DNA of 64,000 nt from Nitrospira sp. GTDB lineage: Bacteria > Nitrospirota > Nitrospiria > Nitrospirales > Nitrospiraceae. The notes beneath the pieces are model-generated. The model was not told the origin of the DNA. It worked only from the letters and a program-made list of their open reading frames with translations, and made no database searches. The stretch covers positions 1 through 64,000 of the forward strand of contig JADLEJ010000049.1 in assembly GCA_020846195.1 (NCBI GenBank). The letters run 5' to 3'. Both the position numbers and the translations under genes were made by a program. Below, one piece after another: positions 34,072 to 44,364 of this stretch (position 1 is the stretch's first letter; the number at the start of each line of letters is the position of its first letter).

Positions 34072-35580
34072 ATGTTTCAGTCCACGTCACAAATTCGTAG
34101 GAGTTTCCTCCTCTCGTTCTGGTTTCTGTTGACACTCGCTGCCTGTACGCAGGACGGAGGCGGTTCAGCGTCCCCGGCTCCCGCAGTCGTCCCGCCTCCG
34201 GTCACTGGGAATCCCGCAACCGTCACGATAGCCAGTCCGGCGCAGGGCGCCACGGTTCCGGTCGGCCCCGTCACGGTCTCGTTCACGACGCAATCGTTCA
34301 CCATCGGCGTGCCAGGGCAGCCGCACCTGCATTTCTATTTGGACAACGATCCTGTTCCGTACAAGTTTTACAACGGCGCAGGGATCGACGACGGCAACGG
34401 CGTGCTCTATAACGGCGTGCATACGCATTTCGTTCATTGGAAATCGGCGGCGTCGTTCGACATCTTCGGTTTGTCCTCGGCGAGTCATACGGTTCGCGTC
34501 ATCCTGGCCGATCCAAGCAACAATGAGCTGCAGAACGCCGAAGCGACGACAACCCTCGCCTTCTCGGTCAGCCAGCCGCCCGCCGGCGATTTGACGCTTC
34601 AGCCTATTCTGCAGAACCTGAATTTCCCTGTCGGCCTTTCACTGGCCCCGGATGGCCGTGTGTTCTTCAACGAGCGCCTGACGGGGAAGATTCGCATCAT
34701 CGATCCAACCTGGCAGCTTGTTCCGACGGAGTTTTGCCAGATCGCGATTGCCACGAGCGGGGAGCAAGGTCTGCTCGGCCTGGCCCTCGATCCGGGTTTT
34801 GCAACGAACCATTTCGTGTATGTCTATCATTCGATCTCCGGCCCTTTGCGCAATCGGGTGGTTCGGTACACCGAGTCCGGCGGGTCCTGTACGAATCAGC
34901 AAATCATTCTCGACAATCTGCCGGCCAGTACCAATCACAATGGCGGGATCATCCAGTTCGGACCGGACGGGAAGCTCTATGTGGTCATCGGCGATGCGGA
35001 GAATCCGGCGAATGCGCAGAACCTGACTTCTCTGGCGGGAAAAATTCTTCGACTGAATCCCGACGGCAGCGCGCCCTCCGACAACCCGTTCTTTTCAAAT
35101 CCAAACACCAATGCGCAAAAAGTGTTCAGCCTCGGCCACCGCAACAGCTACGGGTTCGCCTTTCATCCTCACACCGGTCATCTCTGGGAAACCGAGAACG
35201 GCCCCGCCGATAACGATGAAATCAATCGCGTTGCGGCGGGAGGAAATTTCGGCTGGCCGGCCGTCGGAGGGATCGCAAACGATCCGAGATTCCTCAATCC
35301 GATCCTGGCCTACACGCCGACGAATGCGCCGACCGGGATCATCGCCATACCTGAAGATTCCACGGTCTATCCCGCGTCCTACCGGAATAATCTGTTGTTC
35401 GCCGCCTGGAACGATGGACGGATCCGCCGCGTCGTCTTGAGCGGGGCCGATCTCGCGCAGCTGGGCAGCACCAGCACGGCGTATAACGGCGGCCAGGGTG
35501 GGCTCCTCAGCTTGATGCTTGGATCCGACGGGTACGTCTACGTGTCCAACGGTGCCGGTATTTTCAAAGTCGTTCCCTAA
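34072..35580 (+). CDS. PQQ-dependent sugar dehydrogenase family lipoprotein
   Basis: 502 residues from the ATG at 34072 (a TTG three bases earlier lies slightly better behind AAGGAG). A lipoprotein signal ends at LAAC (Cys near residue 26), followed by a Pro/Ala-rich linker and an N-terminal beta-sandwich (res 40-165). The C-terminal part is the glucose/sorbosone dehydrogenase six-bladed propeller: FPVGLSLAPDGRVFFNERL, GEQGLLGLALDPGF, NHNGGIIQFGPDGKLYVVIGD, GHRNSYGFAFHPHTGHLWETENGP and DEINRV. The usual PQQ and Ca ligands His, Arg and Asn are present. Probably oxidises a sugar in the periplasm. Confidence 0.9.
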   Translation: MFQSTSQIRRSFLLSFWFLLTLAACTQDGGGSASPAPAVVPPPVTGNPATVTIASPAQGATVPVGPVTVSFTTQSFTIGVPGQPHLHFYLDNDPVPYKFYNGAGIDDGNGVLYNGVHTHFVHWKSAASFDIFGLSSASHTVRVILADPSNNELQNAEATTTLAFSVSQPPAGDLTLQPILQNLNFPVGLSLAPDGRVFFNERLTGKIRIIDPTWQLVPTEFCQIAIATSGEQGLLGLALDPGFATNHFVYVYHSISGPLRNRVVRYTESGGSCTNQQIILDNLPASTNHNGGIIQFGPDGKLYVVIGDAENPANAQNLTSLAGKILRLNPDGSAPSDNPFFSNPNTNAQKVFSLGHRNSYGFAFHPHTGHLWETENGPADNDEINRVAAGGNFGWPAVGGIANDPRFLNPILAYTPTNAPTGIIAIPEDSTVYPASYRNNLLFAAWNDGRIRRVVLSGADLAQLGSTSTAYNGGQGGLLSLMLGSDGYVYVSNGAGIFKVVP

Positions 35581-35592
35581 CTGCGTCCATCC

Positions 35593-35615
35593 GCGCCGTT
35601 CTTCTCGAACGGCGC
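35593..35615. terminator. strong hairpin after the sugar-dehydrogenase gene
   Basis: GCGCCGTTC (35593-35601) and GAACGGCGC (35607-35615) form a perfect 9-bp stem with a five-base loop, 12 bases beyond the stop. No T-tract follows, so it may be a weak or factor-dependent terminator. Confidence 0.5.
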
Positions 35616-35694
35616 TCAGAAAACTCCTTGCAGTTTCCTCCTCGGTCTGAGGTAGAGTGGCGGGAATTATCCCCTTTCTGGAGGCGCGCGACCT

Positions 35695-38600
35695 GTGGCG
35701 AAATCTCGCGGCGATTCGAAGCTGGCGGTGGCGGGCGCGTTGACGCTCGTGCTGGCCGTGGCCGGTGTGCTGTTGGTGAAGGAACCGCTGCGCAGTTCGC
35801 GGCCGGTCGGCACCGGGCTGGAGATGAAACAGAGCACGGGCGAGCAGTTGGTCCGCGCGCGGCTGTGGGAAGATCCGGTGGCGGCGGTCGAGCGGGCGAT
35901 CCGGGAAGCGGGACCGTCCCGCCCCGCGTCCGCCGTGGAGTCGCCGCTGGCTCAGCGGCTCGGGCCGCTTCGGCAGGTCATTGCCGAACGGGTCAAGGAT
36001 GGACAGCGCCTCACCGTCCTGCTGACGACCACGAGCGGCGGACCGTACGTCGAAAGTGCGGAGTCGCGGCTCCGCGACCGGTATGCGATCGGCACGGCCC
36101 TTGGCGTGGCCTGTTATGTGCCGGAAGACGAGAACCATCTCTCGTTCATCGACTGGGAACGGCAGAGCCCTGTGCAGGGGCTGCCCTATGAATGGTATCG
36201 CCTCAGGAAGACCCGTCACTGCGGAGAGGCCGGCTCGCGCGCCGATAGTGTGCTAGTCGTCTGGCTGCCGGATGAAGCCCTCAGCCGTGGATTCTTAGCC
36301 ACCTTAACGTCGCTGTCCCAAGGGCTGGTCTGTCAGGAGACGGGCAAGGGCGACTGCGTGCTGATCGACGGCAAGCGCAAGCTGGTGCGTTTGAATGCGT
36401 CCTTGCAGCAGGCGGTCACCTTCAAAATCATCGGCCCCCGCAGCTCTTCGGCCTATCGCGCGTTGCTGGAGGAAGCCGGAACGATCGACAGCGATCCGCG
36501 CGAAGGCCTCGCGGCCTGGCCGAACGCCGACGGGTCGATCGAACTCTACTCGCCTTGGGCCAGCGCCATGAAAGGGCTGCTGGCCTACGGACTCAAGGCG
36601 GAGTCCGGCAAAGGGGCGGCCTGTGCCGCCTATGCCGATTGCGAACATGAGTTTTACCGGCGGCTGGCCGATGCGCATATACGGCTGGCCTACGATATCG
36701 GCTCGGATGAGCAGCAGTTTGAATCGCTGATCGCCGAGCTGGAGCGGCGGCAAGTCCGGCTCGGCTGGGATGCGGTGATTCTCATCGGCGAGTGGGATTC
36801 CTTCTACGGGCGGACCCTGCCCATCGAGTTTCGCGCGGCGGCCTGTGCCAAGGTGGCGACCTTTACGGAGGAGGATCTCACGCAGATCCAGGTGCCGGTG
36901 GACATCAAACGCTGGTGCCCCAGCATTCCGCAAGCCGTCGACTTGCAGATTAAACGCCCCGCCGACTATGAATCGCTCACTCTGAACGTCTTTCGCTACA
37001 GCTATCTCGGCGGGCTGGATGGAGAAGTGCCGGGAGACGACGCGGCGAGAGCCGCCCGGGCCGCGAAAACTCCGGCCGCTAATCCGGCCGCCGACATCAA
37101 TCGAGACCGCCCGGAGGGCACCAGCCAGCTAGACTATGTGCGCGCGCTGGTCACGCGCATTCAAGAGGAAGGGGAGGGCGCCAGAGCGATCGGCATTCTG
37201 GGAACGGACCCCTACGATGCCCTGCTTATCATCAAGGCGCTCCGGCCCGCGTTTCCCTATGCGATCTTCTTCACGGTGGATCTCGACGCGCGGCATCTTC
37301 ATCCGAGCGAATACAAGTCGGCGCGCAACATGGTGATCGCCTCGCCCTTTGGATTGCAGTTGGAAGGGGGGCTCCAGCGCGACGTCCCGCCGTTCAGGAG
37401 CAGTTATCAAACCTCCGCGTACTTTGCCGCGCTGCAAGCGGTGGAGCATGTCACTTGCGAGTCCCATGGACATCAGCGGCAGAAGGAGCCCTGCACCTCG
37501 GCCTATCACGCCTCGATGACCCCGGAGGATCGGCTCTACGATGCGGGGTCCCACCCGAGGATTTTTGAAGTGGGCCGGAACGGCGCCGTCGATCTGAGCG
37601 TCGTGGCCAAGGAGGGCGTGCGTACGATCCATCCCCTGCGGCTGGATCTGGCCTATGACGAACGGTACGCGCAGCTGAAGCAAGGGATCGGATTCGACAA
37701 TACGGCCATTGCGGTCGGTATCGTCATCGCGCTGCTGACCGGCACGATTGTGGCCTGGAGCAATCAACGCCTCTGGCTCTGGATCGCGGGGCACAAAGCA
37801 TTACTGGGAACGTTGAGCCTGCTCCTCATGGCCGCCTTCTCGGCGTTCGTGGCCTCCGGCGGCGCCACGGCGCTGCTGGCCAATCATGACGAAGGCGAGC
37901 CGTTTTCCTGGACCGCCGGCGTCAGCATCTGGCCGAGCGAAGCGTTTCGTCTCTTCGTGGTCGTCCTCTGCCTCGCCCTGCTGGCGAAAGGGTTGCGCGA
38001 CCTGGCGAAGAACAGCGACCTGATCGGCCAGGATTTTCTGTTTCACGACGAGTCCAGCCGTCAGCGGTTTTCACCCAGGACGTTCTGGATCAACCTCAAA
38101 CGGGTGTCCCATCCGGCCGAGACCATGACGGCGACGACGGTCGATCAGGCCTGGTCCTGGTATCGCGAGGCCGGCAAGCCCGCGCAACGCGCGGCGCGAA
38201 CGGTCTTGCTGTTCCTCCTCTATCTTGGCGCCATGTGGTCGCTGAAACAGTGGGTGCTGGACGACGACATGATCCATCCCTGCCGGGGCCACCTGAGCTG
38301 CACCCTGGATTGGGTCCTGACGCTCAGCAGTGTCGCGCTGGTCGTGCTGCTCAATCTGGCCGTCTTCGACGCGGTCATGCTGTGCCGGCGCTGGATCGGC
38401 TGGGTGACGGCCTCGACCGGCGGCTGGTCCGACCGGGTGCAAGAGGAATATCTCCGCGATTACGGGTTGGGCGAGGCGCAGAAGGCGGAGTTCGGGAAGC
38501 TGAAGTATCTGGCGGTGGTGGATTTGATCGGGCAGCGGACCGCGGTGGTGAATCGCCTGATTCGCTATCCTTTCATCGCGCTGCTGATTATGATCGTCGG

Positions 38601-38931
38601 CCGGAACGATTATTTCGATATTTGGAATTACCCGCTGGTCCTGCTGCTCTCCTGGGCGCTGAACATCTTGCTGGCGCTGCTGGCGGCGCTCCTGCTGTAC
38701 CAGGCGGCGAGCAAGGCGAAAGCCGCCATGCTGACCGGGTTGAGCCGGCAGATGGTCCAGGCGCTGGGGACCGGGCAGGATCGCGATGTCCGGATGAAGC
38801 AGGTCCAGTTCATCATCGACGAAGTCGAAGCCAACGAGCAGGGCGCGTTCGTCCCGTTCTACCAGCAGCCGGTGGTCGAATCCTCGCTCTACGGCCTCGT
38901 GGCCCTGCTGCAATATCTGTATGTCCGGTAA
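35695..38931 (+). CDS. large multi-pass membrane protein of unknown function
   Basis: 1078 residues from a GTG at 35695 that follows GGAGG. Not recognised. One N-terminal membrane segment (residues about 9-30) precedes about 630 soluble residues, then about seven membrane helices between residues 660 and 1040, for example GIVIALLTGTIVAW, SLLLMAAFSAFVASGG and VLLLSWALNILLALLAALLL. The soluble part includes GILGTDPYDALLIIKALRP, FFTVDLDARHLHP and SARNMVIASPFGL, a pattern resembling a periplasmic-binding-type alpha/beta domain. Followed after 12 bases by two alpha/beta hydrolase genes. Confidence 0.7.
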   Translation: MAKSRGDSKLAVAGALTLVLAVAGVLLVKEPLRSSRPVGTGLEMKQSTGEQLVRARLWEDPVAAVERAIREAGPSRPASAVESPLAQRLGPLRQVIAERVKDGQRLTVLLTTTSGGPYVESAESRLRDRYAIGTALGVACYVPEDENHLSFIDWERQSPVQGLPYEWYRLRKTRHCGEAGSRADSVLVVWLPDEALSRGFLATLTSLSQGLVCQETGKGDCVLIDGKRKLVRLNASLQQAVTFKIIGPRSSSAYRALLEEAGTIDSDPREGLAAWPNADGSIELYSPWASAMKGLLAYGLKAESGKGAACAAYADCEHEFYRRLADAHIRLAYDIGSDEQQFESLIAELERRQVRLGWDAVILIGEWDSFYGRTLPIEFRAAACAKVATFTEEDLTQIQVPVDIKRWCPSIPQAVDLQIKRPADYESLTLNVFRYSYLGGLDGEVPGDDAARAARAAKTPAANPAADINRDRPEGTSQLDYVRALVTRIQEEGEGARAIGILGTDPYDALLIIKALRPAFPYAIFFTVDLDARHLHPSEYKSARNMVIASPFGLQLEGGLQRDVPPFRSSYQTSAYFAALQAVEHVTCESHGHQRQKEPCTSAYHASMTPEDRLYDAGSHPRIFEVGRNGAVDLSVVAKEGVRTIHPLRLDLAYDERYAQLKQGIGFDNTAIAVGIVIALLTGTIVAWSNQRLWLWIAGHKALLGTLSLLLMAAFSAFVASGGATALLANHDEGEPFSWTAGVSIWPSEAFRLFVVVLCLALLAKGLRDLAKNSDLIGQDFLFHDESSRQRFSPRTFWINLKRVSHPAETMTATTVDQAWSWYREAGKPAQRAARTVLLFLLYLGAMWSLKQWVLDDDMIHPCRGHLSCTLDWVLTLSSVALVVLLNLAVFDAVMLCRRWIGWVTASTGGWSDRVQEEYLRDYGLGEAQKAEFGKLKYLAVVDLIGQRTAVVNRLIRYPFIALLIMIVGRNDYFDIWNYPLVLLLSWALNILLALLAALLLYQAASKAKAAMLTGLSRQMVQALGTGQDRDVRMKQVQFIIDEVEANEQGAFVPFYQQPVVESSLYGLVALLQYLYVR

Positions 38932-38943
38932 TAAGAGACACTC

Positions 38944-39663
38944 ATGCGACAAGCACTGATAGGCGGTTTGAATACGAGGATCACCGGCGGCACCGATGGG
39001 CAGGGCGGGGGCGCCGGCCCCGTGGTGATTCTGCTGCACGGATTCGGCGCGCCGGGCAACGACCTTGTCCCGCTGGCCGATGTCCTGACGGTGCCGAAGG
39101 GTGCCAGGTTCCTCTTTCCCGAAGGGCCCCTGTCCATGAGTTTCGGCTACGGCGATGCGCGGGCCTGGTGGTTGATCGACGTGGCGCGGCTTGAAGCGGA
39201 TCGCGCCGCGGGCCGCGTGCGGGATCTGTCCGGGGATGTGCCGCGCGGGTTGCAGTCCGCGCGGGAGGCGCTGGAGACTTTTCTGAATCAGCTGCCCAAG
39301 CTCTTGTCCGTCGATTTCAACAAGACGGTGATCGGCGGGTTCTCGCAGGGCGCCATGCTGACCTGCGATATCGCGATGCGCACGGCCATGCCCTTCGCCG
39401 GGCTCGTGCAACTCTCCGGGACCCTGCTGGCGCAACAGGACTGGCGGCCGGCTGTCAGCAAACGAACGGGCCTGCCGGTCTTTCAGAGTCATGGCACGCT
39501 CGACCAGGTCTTGCCCTACACGATGGCCGAACGGCTGCGCGACGAACTCGGCAAAGCCGGCCTTGCCGTCGAGTGGCACGACTTCCGCGGTGGGCATGAG
39601 ATTCCGGAGACGGTGCTGAGGCGGCTCAGTCTGTTTCTCATGAACGCACTCAATAAAACATGA
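38944..39663 (+). CDS. alpha/beta-hydrolase, phospholipase/carboxylesterase type
   Basis: 239 residues. The nucleophile elbow is GGFSQGAML (GxSxG), the oxyanion region is ILLHGFGAPGND, and the His is in WHDFRGGHEIP. These are typical of the short YpfH/carboxylesterase family. No signal peptide is visible. It starts 12 bases after the large membrane protein and its end overlaps the next hydrolase by four bases. Substrate unknown. Confidence 0.85.
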   Translation: MRQALIGGLNTRITGGTDGQGGGAGPVVILLHGFGAPGNDLVPLADVLTVPKGARFLFPEGPLSMSFGYGDARAWWLIDVARLEADRAAGRVRDLSGDVPRGLQSAREALETFLNQLPKLLSVDFNKTVIGGFSQGAMLTCDIAMRTAMPFAGLVQLSGTLLAQQDWRPAVSKRTGLPVFQSHGTLDQVLPYTMAERLRDELGKAGLAVEWHDFRGGHEIPETVLRRLSLFLMNALNKT

Positions 39664-40412
39664 TCACGCAGCCTTTTCAGCTTCAAGGCATCGACGGCAA
39701 GGTGATTCGCGGGGATCGTGCCGACGGTCGAGACCGTCAGGTTCTCTTCATCACCGGGTTCCTCTCGAAGCGCTGGGGCAACAAGAGCAAGGCTCTGGCG
39801 CAATGGTGTGAAGAGCAGGGCTGGGGCTTCTGTTGTTACGACGTGCGCGGGTTCGGCGAGTCCGAAGGGAATTTCACGGATTACACACTCTCGGATTGGA
39901 TTGCCGATGCGAAGCTCGTCATAAAATCACTCGAAGCAGGACCGCCTCTGACCATTGTCGGCAATTCGCTCGGCGGCTGGATTGCCTGGCTGGTTGCGCA
40001 GGAGTTCGACCTTGTGGACCGGCTTATTCTGATCGCGCCGGCGTTCAATATGATGGGCGTGCGCGCGACGCAGATATCAGCGGAGCGACGACAGATCTGG
40101 CAGAGCACCGGCTGGATGCCCTGGGACGACGAACCATTGCACAAGGATTGGCCCTTGTCCTGGAAGTGGGTTGAGGAGAGCGACGCCTATTGGCGGACGA
40201 CGTTCGATCGGCTCCGGCCGGTGCAGACGACGATTCTGCACGGCTTACAGGATTCGGTAATTCTGCCCGACGGGAGCCGGGAGTTTGTCCGGCGGTTGCA
40301 GGACAAACTCCCGACGTTTCCAATCGATCTGAACCTGATTCCCGGCGACCATCGATTGAGCAGCCCGGAGCATATGGAACGGTTTCGCCAGCTTGTGGTC
40401 GGACAGCCCTAG
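39660..40412 (+). CDS. alpha/beta-hydrolase
   Basis: 250 residues. The elbow reads VGNSLGGWIAW (GNSLGG, a GxSxG form), preceded by CCYDVRGFGESEG and followed by the acid region LHGLQDSVILPDGS and PGDHRLSSPEH for the catalytic His. It resembles serine hydrolases such as the BphD/esterase-type group. ATGA overlap with the preceding hydrolase implies translational coupling. Its stop overlaps the convergent SYLF gene by four bases. Confidence 0.85.
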   Translation: MITQPFQLQGIDGKVIRGDRADGRDRQVLFITGFLSKRWGNKSKALAQWCEEQGWGFCCYDVRGFGESEGNFTDYTLSDWIADAKLVIKSLEAGPPLTIVGNSLGGWIAWLVAQEFDLVDRLILIAPAFNMMGVRATQISAERRQIWQSTGWMPWDDEPLHKDWPLSWKWVEESDAYWRTTFDRLRPVQTTILHGLQDSVILPDGSREFVRRLQDKLPTFPIDLNLIPGDHRLSSPEHMERFRQLVVGQP

Positions 40413-41137
40413 TTTGAAGCGGGAGCGTCTGTCCGGCTCGGCGATTTCCCCTCTGCGGCACGGGCCAGGGTGGCGCGCAGGCCGGCCGATTCAGGGTTGG
40501 AGACGGTCCGCATCATCAGAATGTCGAGGGGCCTGACGTCTTTCCCATAATAGTGGCGATTCGACTCATCCCGAACGGCAATGACCGCGCCTTCGAGCGA
40601 GATGCCGCCGAAGAGGCCTTTTGCTCTGGCGAAGGTGACCAGATCCGCGCTCAACGCCGCCGTGCCGCCCTCGACTCCGGCGCCGACCGGGCCGGCTGCG
40701 ATTGAGACGTCGGCTCCGAGTTTGAACGTATTCGAGAGCATGGATTCGATGCCGCGTTGCGTCATGGCCAGCAGGATAATTTCCGAGGCCTGCACGCCGA
40801 ATTGAAATCCGACGCTGGCCGTTCCCATCGTGTAAAAAGCCGGATCGCTCCATTCATCGGTGGCGTTCTTGGCGAGAAAGACTCCTGTACCGCCTTCTCC
40901 TCCGAAGAAGAACGCGCCTTTCCACATCCGCGGCACGATGAAAACGCCTTTGGCCTCTTTCATATGGTCCCGAAACCAGGCCATGTTCGAATCGGCTAAG
41001 AAGTTCTCCAGGGTCTTGTTCGACCGTTCAACCAGCTCTTTGAGCTCGCTTTCATCGGAGGCCCTGGCGATCGTTGGCCCTATCGCTGGTCCGAACAGCA
41101 GGGCGAGGGTAAGAATGAAGAATGATATCAGGCGCAT
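40409..41137 (-). CDS. SYLF-domain (Ysc84-like) secreted protein
   Basis: 242 residues from the ATG at 41137, behind AAGGAGAGACGACG. A cleavable signal peptide (LISFFILTLALLFGPAIGPTIARA) is visible. The SYLF domain covers residues about 30-220: AKGVFIVPRMWKGAFFFGGEGGTG, GVQASEIILLAMTQRGIESML and GGTAALSADLVTFARAKGLFGGISLEGA. In other organisms the domain binds phosphoinositide or lipid, so a periplasmic lipid-binding role is likely but not proven. It is convergent with the hydrolase operon. Confidence 0.88.
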   Translation of the reverse strand: MRLISFFILTLALLFGPAIGPTIARASDESELKELVERSNKTLENFLADSNMAWFRDHMKEAKGVFIVPRMWKGAFFFGGEGGTGVFLAKNATDEWSDPAFYTMGTASVGFQFGVQASEIILLAMTQRGIESMLSNTFKLGADVSIAAGPVGAGVEGGTAALSADLVTFARAKGLFGGISLEGAVIAVRDESNRHYYGKDVRPLDILMMRTVSNPESAGLRATLARAAEGKSPSRTDAPASN

Positions 41138-41309
41138 CGTCGTCTCTCCTTCCTGGTCGCAATCGGCCATGGTTCAGCGTTCGATGTATCATGGCGTTCT
41201 CGTTCCTCTGATGCAAGCGCCGCGGCTTGGTTGTGGTCGAAAAGGGTTGTCTGGTATGGTGCCCACCTCACAGGGTTAAGCGGTCACGACTAGGAGGATG
41301 GCAGGGCCC

Positions 41310-42995
41310 ATGGCTACGACTAACGACAAGCAAGTCATTTTTTCTCTCGTCAATGTTGGCAAAGTGTTTCCGCCGAAGAAGCAGGTGCTGCGCGAGATTT
41401 ATCTCGGGTTTTATTACGGCGCGAAGATCGGCGTGCTCGGTTTGAACGGATCGGGGAAAAGCTCGCTGCTCAAGATCATCGCCGGCGTGGACCCGAATTA
41501 CACCGGTGAAATTACCCGCTCCAAAGGCTACAGCATCGGGTTGCTCGAACAGGAGCCCCAGCTCGACCCGAACAAGACGGTGAAGGAAATCGTCGAAGAA
41601 GGAAAGAAGGAGCTGGTCGCGCTGCTCAAGGAATACGAAGACGTGAGCAACCAGATCGGGTCGGCCGATCCCGACACCATGGAAAAGCTGATCGACAAGC
41701 AGGCGCAGATCCAGGAAAAGATCGAAGCGGCCAACGGGTGGGAATTGGAAAGCGAACTCGACGTCGCCATGGACGCGCTGCGCTGCCCTCCGGCGGATGC
41801 GAAGGTGGGCGTGCTCTCGGGCGGTGAAAAGCGCCGCGTCGCGCTCTGCCGCCTGATGATTCAAGAGCCCGACATTCTGTTGCTCGACGAACCGACGAAC
41901 CATCTGGATGCCGAGTCCGTGCAGTGGCTGGAGCAGCATCTTCAGCAATACAAAGGCACGGTCATCGCCGTCACGCACGACCGCTACTTTCTCGACAATG
42001 TCGCCGGATGGATTTTGGAACTGGATCGCGGCCACGGGATTCCCTTCCAGGGCAACTACACCTCCTGGCTGGAGCAGAAGAAGGACCGGCTGGAGAAGGA
42101 AGAGAAGGCCGAGTCGAAGCGCCAGAAAACCCTGGAGCACGAGCTGGAGTGGATTCGCATGTCGCCGAAGGCGCGGCAGTCGAAGGGCAAGGCGCGCTTG
42201 AACCGGTATGAAGAGCTGGTCAATCAGAAGCAGGACCAGATTGCCGCCGATTTGGAAATCTACATTCCGCCGGGCCCGCGCCTGGGCGATGTGGTCATCG
42301 AAGCCAACGGCATCGGCAAGGCGTTCGGCGACAAGGTGCTCTATGAAAATGTGAATTTCAATTTGCCGAAGGGCGGCATTGTCGGCGTGATCGGACCGAA
42401 CGGCGCCGGCAAGACGACCATGTTCAAGATGATTCTCGGCAAGGAGAAGCCGGATTCCGGCACGATTAAAATCGGCGAGACCGTGAAGCTCGGCTACGTG
42501 GACCAGGACCGCAGCCTCGATGGGGACAAGACGGTGTACGAAGTCATCTCCGACGGGCAGGACACGATCAAGCTGGGGAAGGTCGAAGTGAATGCCCGGG
42601 GCTACTGCGCCCGCTTCAATTTCGCCGGAACCGATCAGCAGAAGAAGGTGAAGGAGCTGTCCGGCGGCGAACGCAATCGCGTGCACCTGGCCCGCATGCT
42701 GAAAGAGGGCGCGAATCTGATTATCCTCGACGAGCCGACGAACGATCTGGATGTGAACACGCTGCGCGCGCTCGAAGAGGGGTTGGAAAGTTTCGCCGGC
42801 TGCGCGGTCGTCAGCAGTCACGACCGCTGGTTCCTCGACCGCCTGGCGACGCATATCATGGCGTTCGAAGGCGACAGCAAAGTCGTGTGGTTCGAAGGCA
42901 ACTACAGCGACTACGAAGCGGACCGCAAGCGGCGCCTGGGCAAGGAAGCCGATCAACCGCACCGGATCCGGTACCGCAAGCTGACCAGGAATTAA
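41310..42995 (+). CDS. ettA: ABC-F ATPase EttA, energy-dependent translational throttle
   Basis: 561 residues from the ATG at 41310; an ATG at 41298 sits directly against AGGAGG and is too close. Two ABC domains are visible: Walker [10 protein letters not shown] and GPNGAGKTT, signatures [14 protein letters not shown] and [15 protein letters not shown], Walker [17 protein letters not shown] and [16 protein letters not shown]. The linker between them has the PtIM helix with [18 protein letters not shown] residues ([17 protein letters not shown]). This order and the sequence match EttA of E. coli closely. It binds the ribosomal E site when ATP is low. Confidence 0.95.
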   Translation: MATTNDKQVIFSLVNVGKVFPPKKQVLREIYLGFYYGAKIGVLGLNGSGKSSLLKIIAGVDPNYTGEITRSKGYSIGLLEQEPQLDPNKTVKEIVEEGKKELVALLKEYEDVSNQIGSADPDTMEKLIDKQAQIQEKIEAANGWELESELDVAMDALRCPPADAKVGVLSGGEKRRVALCRLMIQEPDILLLDEPTNHLDAESVQWLEQHLQQYKGTVIAVTHDRYFLDNVAGWILELDRGHGIPFQGNYTSWLEQKKDRLEKEEKAESKRQKTLEHELEWIRMSPKARQSKGKARLNRYEELVNQKQDQIAADLEIYIPPGPRLGDVVIEANGIGKAFGDKVLYENVNFNLPKGGIVGVIGPNGAGKTTMFKMILGKEKPDSGTIKIGETVKLGYVDQDRSLDGDKTVYEVISDGQDTIKLGKVEVNARGYCARFNFAGTDQQKKVKELSGGERNRVHLARMLKEGANLIILDEPTNDLDVNTLRALEEGLESFAGCAVVSSHDRWFLDRLATHIMAFEGDSKVVWFEGNYSDYEADRKRRLGKEADQPHRIRYRKLTRN

Positions 42996-43088
42996 TCTAG
43001 ACTCCCATCCGAACGGCCGGTATGTCCGTATTGCTAGAAGGATGGTTCGCGCGACGCACAATCGTAGAGTCTTGAGGCCGGCAGGGCG

Positions 43089-44306
43089 ATGAATACCCTG
43101 CCGGCCATTGCCGCGTCATTTTTTCTTGGGCTTGCGGGTTGTGTTTCGACTGCGCCAACTTTCCCCGCAGCGGCTGCTTCTTCACCTACTCATGCGAATC
43201 AAGCGCTCGACCAAGAGGTCCGGCGCGATGGGCGTTTCATCGGCCTGGCCATTTCAGGTGGAGGCAGCCGGGCCGCCGTCTTCGGCGGGGCGGTGCTCCG
43301 TGAATTACAACGGCTCGGATTGTTGCCGCAGGTCGATGTGCTCTCGGCCGTGTCAGGCGGCGCGTTGCCCGCAGCCTATTACGCGCTGGATGGGTTTCGC
43401 ACCGTCGATTTTTCCAACGGTTTTCTCGAACGCATCGGCCAGGATTTTCAAGGCGAGATGCGGAGCCGCCTGATTTCGCCTGGCAATCTGCTGAAATACT
43501 GGTTCACCGATGCGGCGAAGTCCGACCTGGTCGTGCAGGTGCTGGACGACCGGCTTTTTGACGGCGCGACCTATGCCGATCTCAATCCGGCTCGTCCCAA
43601 GCTGCTCTTGAACGCGACCGATGCGCTCACGGGCGATCCCTTTGTGATTTCTGACGAAAGCTTTGCAACGCTGTCTTCCCCGCTGTCGTCGCTCACGGTC
43701 GCTCGCGCGGCGTATATGTCCGCGGCCTATCCGGGGGTGTTCGATCCGGTCCTGTTATCCTCATCGGCACCGGCGTCGCATCCGGATATCCTGGCCTATG
43801 ACGGCGGGCCCGCAGACAATCTCGGGATCAAGACGCTGGTGAATGTGTTGGAGAAAGCGGATCAGCGAGTGGCCTTGACCGAACAGTTCCCCAAGGGTTG
43901 TCTGATCGTTGCGATCGACGCGACGCCGCGGCTCGCGGGTGAGAAGGATCATCCCCTGTCAGCCTCGACGGTCTTGCTGAAAAGCCATCGGCGTGAGGTG
44001 CTGGAGCGGGTCGGGATGATGGAAGACCAGCAAGATCGAGTCATGTTCAGCACGTTCACGGTGAATGGAAGTCAGAGCGCTTGCGCGTTCTGGCACCTTG
44101 CCCTGCGGCAGCTGCCGGACGACGATCCACTGGGAGCGAAAGCGGCCAGAATCAAAACCAACTTTGGGTTGGAACAGGCGGATCAGGATGCGCTGATTCA
44201 TGCGGCCCATCGATTGACGGAGCAGGGGATCGCAGCTCTTCGAGATGAAACAATCGGCCCTGCATTCCTGCGCGACCTCGGCCACTCCACCGTCCTCGCT
44301 CGGTGA
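43089..44306 (+). CDS. patatin-like phospholipase lipoprotein
   Basis: 405 residues. A lipoprotein signal ends at LAGC (Cys near residue 18). The oxyanion loop is ISGGGSRAAVFGGAVL, the nucleophile region reads SAVSGGALPAAY (serine in VSGGA), and the catalytic Asp is in AYDGGPADNLG. This Ser-Asp dyad defines patatins. Acting outside the inner membrane, it may cleave acyl chains from phospholipids. Between it and ettA there are 93 bases. The 3' end is followed after 58 bases by the reductase gene. Confidence 0.9.
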   Translation: MNTLPAIAASFFLGLAGCVSTAPTFPAAAASSPTHANQALDQEVRRDGRFIGLAISGGGSRAAVFGGAVLRELQRLGLLPQVDVLSAVSGGALPAAYYALDGFRTVDFSNGFLERIGQDFQGEMRSRLISPGNLLKYWFTDAAKSDLVVQVLDDRLFDGATYADLNPARPKLLLNATDALTGDPFVISDESFATLSSPLSSLTVARAAYMSAAYPGVFDPVLLSSSAPASHPDILAYDGGPADNLGIKTLVNVLEKADQRVALTEQFPKGCLIVAIDATPRLAGEKDHPLSASTVLLKSHRREVLERVGMMEDQQDRVMFSTFTVNGSQSACAFWHLALRQLPDDDPLGAKAARIKTNFGLEQADQDALIHAAHRLTEQGIAALRDETIGPAFLRDLGHSTVLAR

Positions 44307-44364
44307 GGATTGAGTCGCCGATGTCCATCAGCATCGCGCATTCGGCTAAGGTGAGGGGGTTGTC

